Assembly (NCBI GenBank): GCA_934700615.1
Contig: CAKUXR010000029.1
Location: forward strand, 1 to 40,436
Length of the DNA: 40,436 bases
DNA from: an uncultured Bacteroidales bacterium
GTDB taxonomy: Bacteria; Bacteroidota; Bacteroidia; Bacteroidales; UBA932
Direction: 5' to 3'
Shown: in pieces, positions 34,945 to 40,436 of the stretch
Layout of the letters: each line of letters starts with the position of its first letter
Numbering within the stretch: position 1 is the stretch's first letter
Translations under genes and position numbers: made by a program
Notes under the pieces: model-generated
What the model was told of the DNA's origin: nothing
Databases searched by the model: none
What the model saw: the letters and a program-made list of their open reading frames with translations, nothing else

Positions 34945-37900
34945 TTATGTGTTTAAAAACTCTTGAATACTGTCGAACATATCAGCATCAAGCCTCATCT
35001 CATCGCGATAGTGAATGAGAAAGTTGATCTTCGTCTTGAACAGCGAGTTGTTCACCGAATACAGATAGTCGTTCAAAGCTGTCAACTCCTTTATCAACCA
35101 GTCGTGCTTTTTCATCATCCAATAGCATAGCACTGTGCAGTCGGACTCAGTGCAAGTAATTGAGGGATCACCACCTCCCACTATTTGAATACCTAAACAG
35201 TCCTCCCCACCAAGACCTCTCTCCAGCTGGCAGCTTTGACACTTCCGGTGCAGCTTTGTTACAGTTAACTGCTTGACGTTCAGAAGCAGCTCCAGATTGA
35301 TAATCTCCGTTATCGGCTTCTCTCCTATCTTGGCATTCTTATCTGGAACATAATCGGTATTCAGTTCGATCTTGTCTGTCACAAGATGCGAAATCCAATG
35401 GAATTTCGATGCTGGCGACAGATTCTTAAGGTTCTGCCGCAGCAGGTAGTAGTTCACCCTATCGTTGGCCACATCCAACAGGTCGGCAAGCCGGATGAGT
35501 ATCATCAGATACTTCAGGCTAATGGTATCATCCTTAGCCTTCGATTTCAACCCATAGACCTCCAGAACGTCATATCCGTGACTTTCAGACACCGTTGCCA
35601 CGAATGACAGCAGCGTGGGTTCAAGGTATCCAAGCAACGAATTGGAGTGATCGCAAATGAACTTGGCACTATCCTTGGCATGATTATCCCGCACAAGTGT
35701 TTCAAAATAGGTATAAACCTCGTTGAAAACCATCACCAAGAACTTACCCGCATCCTTGTATCGTGAATCATTTTTCTCCTTCTTATCGTATGTCCAGAAC
35801 CTTTTCGTCTCTTCCAGCATCTGCCTCATTAGTTCTGAAATCAAGGCAAGATTTCTTCCATTCTCCGAACTAAGCCTTCCAAGTTCGGGGTGTATCACCA
35901 TACTGATATCATGAAGATAGCAAGCCAGAAACAAGATATAGTAATCGACATCTTTTAGCACGAAATAGTCTATCCTGTTTGTCAGCTCATGCGACTTAGT
36001 GATGAGCGTTACTGCGTGTTCCTCGTTGTGCAATGTGTATGAGTTTAGGAACTTCGAGCCGTTGTACCACAGACCCTTGGAGAGGCGGTGGGTCATTATC
36101 AAGTCATCCACCCATTTCGGCTTTCTAACATTCCTGATGAAGATGTTTAGCACTTCCAGCACCCCCATGTCAATTCCCATCTGGTTGGAGATGTCTTTTT
36201 CATCAATATGCTCTATAAACTCCTCAAAGTCCTCTAAAGTGAAATTCCGGTTTCGCAAGTAGGCCATAATCCGAAGTTCTGTATATCTGAACCTTCGGGC
36301 GCTCATCTTCGTGCACGCCAGCGCATCCGACGGTACCACGTTCATTATTTCCGAAAAGAACACGTTGAGAATCCGGCGCTGATACTCTGCCGATGCCTTC
36401 ATCACAAACTTCGTAAACTCTCTTCCATCAAACCCCGTTTCCTGCATATCATAGATAGTGGGGAATTCCTTTCCGCCAACACATTGTCCTAAAAATGTTC
36501 GGAATGTTTCCATCTCCTTCTCCATATCCACGCTCTGAAGTCCGCTGAAGTTTTCCTTCGACCATCTTATCAGGGAGGCATAGATGTCCTGCGCAAGGGT
36601 TTTCATCTGGAAGGATGCATTCACATCCTTGGCATAAAACAGCCAGTCCGTTTTGCCATCCGTTTCAACATTGCACCCCTCCATCAGTTGTTTCTCAAAA
36701 TCCCGTATCTGCGATTGGAATTCTTCAGCTTCCTTTTTAGACAGTTTCTGTATAAGCAGCCGATACTCCGACTGGAAAATGTCCTCATCAAACAGTTCAA
36801 AGAACTCCTCCGCATTGTCTTTATTCGATAAGAACCGTTCAATGAAACTCTTCTTCTCTTCATTAGGGCCTCCATCCTCCCTTATCTTTAGCAGACGGTT
36901 GCGATATAGAAAGAACTTCTTGAACCGCTTCAGCAGTTTCAATCTCGATGCTATTGCATCACCGCTCTGTCCTCCCCCATCACCTTTCTTCCCATTCAGA
37001 TCTTTTATCTCCTTCGAAATCACTTCATCCAGGGCCTGCAACTTCTTCAACGACACATGGTCATCAATCTCGTCCAGATTGTACGCCAGCTTCGAGTGCA
37101 TTGAAGTCTCCCGGGTAATGTTGGCTATCGGCCCATACTGATTGTCTGCATCATCGATATGTGTAAAGACACTCTTGCCCTCTTCGTGAAACTGAATAAT
37201 GTATGTCAACCTCTTCTGAAAGTCTATACAGTCCACTCCCACATATTTTTCTATATCGCTCGGTCTTTTCTCATTTTCTTCACACCATGCCTTCAACTTA
37301 CTGTTGAGATCCAAAATCTTCCGCTTGAACTCATCATCGTCCAACTTCGACTGGATGTATATCACCGAGTCATCCACATAGAAATAGGCATCCCCATTGA
37401 ATAGTTCCTCCTTCATCAGCAGGTTCTTAACCTCTATCATACAGAGGTTCCCGAAGAAATACGACTGGGGCAAGCCCTGCGGAATGCCGCAACTCATATA
37501 CTCCTCTACTCCTGCCACGTCAGTGCCATCTGGATAATAGCAGTCTATCCACGGCTCTACATTCTCCTTCTCGATCTTGAAATAAAGCAATTTGGCCACC
37601 GCCTTACTCAAGTCCTCCTTGTCATCGGCATACCGTCTCGACAATTTGCTGATGATATAGTCATACAGCATCTTTGGCGAGATGGACGGGAAGAAATTCT
37701 TGATGTCAAGGCACACTTCCGTCAAGTAGCTGTGGTTCTGCTGATATGCCCGACAGTGCTCAATCACATCCTCGGTGTATTCCTTATATTTCCTTTGCCA
37801 ACTGTGGAATAGGTACTGAACATCAGTACTGGGTATATTCCCGTAAAAATTGTGAGGAAGCAGTTTCGACAAGTCGGAGAGGTTCCTTTTCCCCGCATCC

Positions 37901-38256
37901 AAGTCATCATCGAACATAAGGCAGTTCATGATGCTCACCATGCATATTAGGTCGATAAGTTTTGCCGTATGCATCGGGCGAAAACTCAGCTTCTGCTCAT
38001 GCGGATCATACTTCTTCAACTTGAAATAGACCTTAGCGCTAAACAGGTTGTTCTTATCCTCTAACAGCCACCGTAACCTTTTCTGACATGCTGTTATTAC
38101 GCCATCAATCAGTTCCACATTGTGCTTGTCGGCAAGGGCATAGTATAGTTGTATATCGTCTTCGTCCAACAAACCCTTTTCGAACACATACGACTCCATG
38201 CAGTATATCGAGTTAAAGATATTCTGCCCGTCCAGTATTTTGTCAACCAACTTCAT
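34945..38256 (-). CDS. Reverse transcriptase-HD domain fusion protein
   Basis: The 1103-aa protein has an RT domain in its first third: Asp184 in LDIKNFFPSI, GIPQGLPQSYFFGN at 257-270, and YVDD at 293-296. This matches motifs of the unknown-group/Abi defence RTs rather than retrons or group II introns. No maturase or X domain is seen. A helical linker (about 400-700) leads to an HD phosphohydrolase-like domain: HNEEH (743-747), YLHD with His782-Asp783, and RLADLLDVAND further on. A cysteine cluster (CQSC..........C) lies near the end. The gene starts in an ATGA overlap with the preceding gene, so translation is coupled. RT plus HD suggests nucleic acid synthesis joined to a nucleotide- or nucleic-acid-cleaving activity; the role in phage defence is inferred. 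Confidence 0.88.
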   Translation of the reverse strand: MKLVDKILDGQNIFNSIYCMESYVFEKGLLDEDDIQLYYALADKHNVELIDGVITACQKRLRWLLEDKNNLFSAKVYFKLKKYDPHEQKLSFRPMHTAKLIDLICMVSIMNCLMFDDDLDAGKRNLSDLSKLLPHNFYGNIPSTDVQYLFHSWQRKYKEYTEDVIEHCRAYQQNHSYLTEVCLDIKNFFPSISPKMLYDYIISKLSRRYADDKEDLSKAVAKLLYFKIEKENVEPWIDCYYPDGTDVAGVEEYMSCGIPQGLPQSYFFGNLCMIEVKNLLMKEELFNGDAYFYVDDSVIYIQSKLDDDEFKRKILDLNSKLKAWCEENEKRPSDIEKYVGVDCIDFQKRLTYIIQFHEEGKSVFTHIDDADNQYGPIANITRETSMHSKLAYNLDEIDDHVSLKKLQALDEVISKEIKDLNGKKGDGGGQSGDAIASRLKLLKRFKKFFLYRNRLLKIREDGGPNEEKKSFIERFLSNKDNAEEFFELFDEDIFQSEYRLLIQKLSKKEAEEFQSQIRDFEKQLMEGCNVETDGKTDWLFYAKDVNASFQMKTLAQDIYASLIRWSKENFSGLQSVDMEKEMETFRTFLGQCVGGKEFPTIYDMQETGFDGREFTKFVMKASAEYQRRILNVFFSEIMNVVPSDALACTKMSARRFRYTELRIMAYLRNRNFTLEDFEEFIEHIDEKDISNQMGIDMGVLEVLNIFIRNVRKPKWVDDLIMTHRLSKGLWYNGSKFLNSYTLHNEEHAVTLITKSHELTNRIDYFVLKDVDYYILFLACYLHDISMVIHPELGRLSSENGRNLALISELMRQMLEETKRFWTYDKKEKNDSRYKDAGKFLVMVFNEVYTYFETLVRDNHAKDSAKFICDHSNSLLGYLEPTLLSFVATVSESHGYDVLEVYGLKSKAKDDTISLKYLMILIRLADLLDVANDRVNYYLLRQNLKNLSPASKFHWISHLVTDKIELNTDYVPDKNAKIGEKPITEIINLELLLNVKQLTVTKLHRKCQSCQLERGLGGEDCLGIQIVGGGDPSITCTESDCTVLCYWMMKKHDWLIKELTALNDYLYSVNNSLFKTKINFLIHYRDEMRLDADMFDSIQEFLNT

Positions 38257-38900
38257 GGTACTAATTCTGTTTTTGATTTGTCAATCATTTCCAAAGCCAT
38301 ATCCATCAGTTTTCCCGTGTCGGCACACTCTTTCCTGATGCCTGCTACCAACACATTCTCATTCATCTTCACACTGACATTATACACTCTTTTCACCGCT
38401 GCCATGCAGTAGAAATTCTGCCATAGTACACTGCTCCTCACGGATGGAGTTCCCACCAATAAGTCAACGTCGATGAGGTCACCAAACACCACATGCATCT
38501 CTTCCCCTTCTCTCGGCATATTCGCCAATAGATTGATGTCTGCCACCACATTAATTAGGAATCTGATGGCCTCTGCAAGATACTCACCATAACGATTCCT
38601 GCGTTTCCTCATATAGCTCCATGTGTAGTTGAACTGTGGGTTCTGCGACACAAAAAACATATAGCCCGATAGTTGCTCATTACCTTTTAGCACTACATCA
38701 ATGGCATTCTTCAACTTCTCTTCATCCTCATACTCTTTCCCACTATATTTCACTGCGATCCCAATCAGCATCTGCATAATAATCAGTTTGTCTCGATAAT
38801 CCCGTACGATACACTCATCCACTTCTCCCTCATTGACGTCTATCGCGGTTTCCTGTATATCGTCGAGCAAAGTTTTTAAGGTGTATTTTTCCTTGTCCAT
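38253..38900 (-). CDS. Unknown middle protein of the RT-HD operon
   Basis: 215 aa, soluble, largely helical (YRDKLIIMQMLIGIAVKYSG, EAIRFLINVVADINLLANM). There is no recognised domain or catalytic motif. The ATG at 38900 lies 22 bp after the primase stop; a GTG at 38960 would overlap it. Its TGA overlaps the RT-HD start by 4 bp. A fixed subunit of the same complex is likely. It has no membrane segment. Confidence 0.7.
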   Translation of the reverse strand: MDKEKYTLKTLLDDIQETAIDVNEGEVDECIVRDYRDKLIIMQMLIGIAVKYSGKEYEDEEKLKNAIDVVLKGNEQLSGYMFFVSQNPQFNYTWSYMRKRRNRYGEYLAEAIRFLINVVADINLLANMPREGEEMHVVFGDLIDVDLLVGTPSVRSSVLWQNFYCMAAVKRVYNVSVKMNENVLVAGIRKECADTGKLMDMALEMIDKSKTELVP

Positions 38901-38922
38901 CTTCAATCTGATTGTCGTGTTA

Positions 38923-39969
38923 TTATTTTTTATTTTGCAAAGAGTTCCTGTAGTAATCACAGTAATCCTTAGTCCCTTCTGGCAGTTTCTCGGCTCTCAG
39001 CATAGCGTAGTGGTTTACGAAGAATCTCCGCAATTCCACGAAAGCCTTCTGCCCAGCCTCATCTTGGTCAGGGAACATGTGAAGGTCGTAGTTTCGCAGT
39101 GTCACCAGATCTTCTAATGGCAGTATTGTCGCACTTGGTATCGCAACAGCATTCTGCCCTGACGATAGCAAAGCCATACAGTCCGTAATCCCCTCGCTGA
39201 TAAAAAGCTTGTCGCCTCGTTTCAGTGAATTCAATATAGGAAGGTTGAAGAGCCTTGTCTTTCGTAACGACAGAAACTGAAACCGAGGAGCATCCTCTAT
39301 TTCTCCCAAATATCTCGATTGCACTCCCACAAGCCTTCCATCTCTCTCATAGTATGGGAACAGCAGGCATGGTGTGTAGAAATAGAAGTACAACCCATAC
39401 TGTCCCTTCTTCAGCAGCCCTGACTTCAAGCACCTCTTCTCACCAAACCGGCCTATCAGCATTGCAATAGCCCTTTTTGGAAAGGTGACCGACTTGATAT
39501 TCAGTCGTTCTATAACTTCTTCTTTGAAATGTCGCTCCTCAAAGAGGAACATCTTGGCCTGTTCCGAAAGTTTGGCGTTTTCTATTAGCCAAGTATATAG
39601 TTCCTCGTCAAACTCGCCTATCATCTCCTCCTTCTTTGGCAGATAAATCCGCTTCACTCTCCTTCTCACGGATTTCTTCTGCTCGTCATTCTCCGGCCAC
39701 CAGATGTTGAAGCGGTTGGCCAGCCAGATACAAGCCTCTTTGAACGCCCACCCCTCATGCTCCTGCACCAACTGTATGGGACCGCCTCCTTTATTGCATA
39801 CAAAGCAGAAGAACATGTTCTTCTTGCTGTTGAACGTCAGACTGGGTCTATGGTCATCGTGCATAAAACAACGAGCTTTATGTTTCGTCACGGTAATGCC
39901 CAACGCCCCCGCCACATCCTCTATCAGAAGTCCGTTCAGTTTTCTTACTATATCATCAGGAATGGTCAT
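38923..39969 (-). CDS. DnaG-like primase (CHC2 zinc finger + TOPRIM)
   Basis: 348 aa. An N-terminal CHC2-type zinc finger with Cys34, His37, Cys55 and Cys58 (CFMHDDHRPS, CFVCNKGG) is followed by a helical part. A TOPRIM domain then has Glu259 in SEGITDC and the DxDxAG acidic pair at 301-303 (FPDQDEAG). It is thus a compact DnaG-type primase without the helicase-binding C-terminal domain. Stand-alone versions occur in mobile elements. Here it is the first gene of a tightly spaced operon ending in the RT-HD fusion, suggesting that primer or RNA synthesis feeds the RT (inference). It starts at ATG 39969, 20 bp from repeat R4. Confidence 0.85.
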   Translation of the reverse strand: MTIPDDIVRKLNGLLIEDVAGALGITVTKHKARCFMHDDHRPSLTFNSKKNMFFCFVCNKGGGPIQLVQEHEGWAFKEACIWLANRFNIWWPENDEQKKSVRRRVKRIYLPKKEEMIGEFDEELYTWLIENAKLSEQAKMFLFEERHFKEEVIERLNIKSVTFPKRAIAMLIGRFGEKRCLKSGLLKKGQYGLYFYFYTPCLLFPYYERDGRLVGVQSRYLGEIEDAPRFQFLSLRKTRLFNLPILNSLKRGDKLFISEGITDCMALLSSGQNAVAIPSATILPLEDLVTLRNYDLHMFPDQDEAGQKAFVELRRFFVNHYAMLRAEKLPEGTKDYCDYYRNSLQNKK

Positions 39970-39987
39970 AATATGAGAACTAATCTA

Positions 39988-40215
39988 GGAATTGTCATCA
40001 AATGTTTTCACCCCGAGCGAAGCAGCAACCAACCCCTTCAATTTCTGCGTCCGACCCATCAAAATTACAATTTTATATCGGTTTCCGGCAGTTTCGGCCG
40101 GATTATTTGTCCGTTTTTCATGGCGAGGATACAGTTTTTCCACAGGAGCTCCGCATTGGCTGCAAGTTTCCGTGTCAGGCAGCCGATAAACTCGCCCTTT
40201 GTTCTATCCTGTCCG
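39988..40215. repeat. Partial copy R4 of the island repeat
   Basis: About 225 bp match the left halves of R2 and R3, from ctaggaattgtcatcaaatg to ttctatcctgtcc. Beyond that point the sequence switches to IS630-like DNA instead of the transposase N terminus found in R2 and R3. Confidence 0.75.
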
Positions 40216-40295
40216 CCAGTTTAGCCACGTTTGCCGTGTGGATGCCGAAGAAGATATACAGGATTTCCGCCCGTTTCGTCCTGGCCATACACCAC

Positions 40296-40436
40296 CACAA
40301 AAACCTCAATAACACAACTCCCTCACCCAGTTTCCGCCACCCAAATATAAAGCAAAGCGCCTTGAAATACACCACACGCCCAAGCACGGCAGCTGGCTTG
40401 ACATAGCTGAGATTGAACTCTCTGCTCTCGGGAACC
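40296..40436 (+). pseudogene. IS630-family transposase remnant, running off the window
   Basis: The plus strand codes for KRLEIHHTPKHGSWLDIAEI followed by ELSALGN up to the window edge. TPKHGSWL.IAEIELSAL is the hallmark C-terminal DDE motif of IS630 transposases. Upstream, NLN and FPPPK fit the family only after a frameshift, so the copy is probably dead. The rest lies outside the window. Confidence 0.75.

Noticed and set aside
36653..37141. 162-codon plus-strand frame inside the RT-HD gene
   Set aside because: Antisense shadow; serine/phenylalanine-rich composition reflects the complement of the real gene.
39988..40215. Repeat R4 as a retron-type or DRT-type non-coding RNA for the RT operon
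   Set aside because: The same sequence occurs next to genes with no RT (16.7 and 30.7 kb) and carries transposase-like coding traces, so an IS origin fits better. No msr/msd-like inverted repeats were seen.

Overview
The window looks like a chromosomal segment of a gut-type Bacteroidota (Bacteroidales) bacterium. Evidence: promoters of the TAnnTTTG (-7) type upstream of several genes, start codons without Shine-Dalgarno sequences, a BACON plus DUF4855-like protein, and relics of IS66 and IS630 transposases. I cannot name a genus from sequence alone.

Layout. Positions 1-16.4 kb are mostly ordinary backbone: a tandem repeat abutting tRNA-Leu(UAG); a SAM-methyltransferase-like gene with an internal repeat-derived insert and a decayed copy of its 3' part; then rluD, a PASTA membrane protein, a LysE-type exporter, lnt (apolipoprotein N-acyltransferase), an S41 processing protease, dCMP deaminase, an acyl-CoA/ACP ligase and a large envelope protein. 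The backbone ends with a BACON/DUF4855-like protein lacking its secretion signal, a HigBA-like toxin-antitoxin pair whose toxin frame is broken, a WbuC-like cupin and an unknown protein. The word TCAATG/CATTGA is strikingly frequent in this part.

From 16.7 kb to the end is a defence-type island, nearly all on the minus strand, built from cassettes set among IS debris. Cassette A (19.0-28.3 kb): an MBL-fold protein, a 1649-aa trypsin-STAND NTPase (AVAST type I-like), two small tandem paralogues and a stop-interrupted downstream gene, bracketed by two paralogous DUF4143-type ATPases. Next comes a DegT aminotransferase tail and an IS66 graveyard (28.4-29.7 kb). Cassette B (29.7-30.7 kb): two translationally coupled small membrane/coiled-coil proteins. 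Cassette C (31.3-34.1 kb): sce7726 (nuclease-like), sce7725 and a RES-domain protein, with a palindrome in the promoter. Cassette D (34.9-40.0 kb): a DnaG-like CHC2/TOPRIM protein, an unknown 215-aa protein and an 1103-aa fusion of a reverse transcriptase with an HD domain, tightly coupled.

A roughly 475-bp IS-derived repeat, complete in two places (30.7 and 34.4 kb) and partial in two more (16.7 and 40.0 kb), separates cassettes C and D in one orientation, so homologous recombination could exchange or delete them. The RT-HD plus primase operon is the best candidate here for an undescribed system. The trypsin-STAND cluster with its extra small genes and the RES/sce7725/sce7726 cassette are next.
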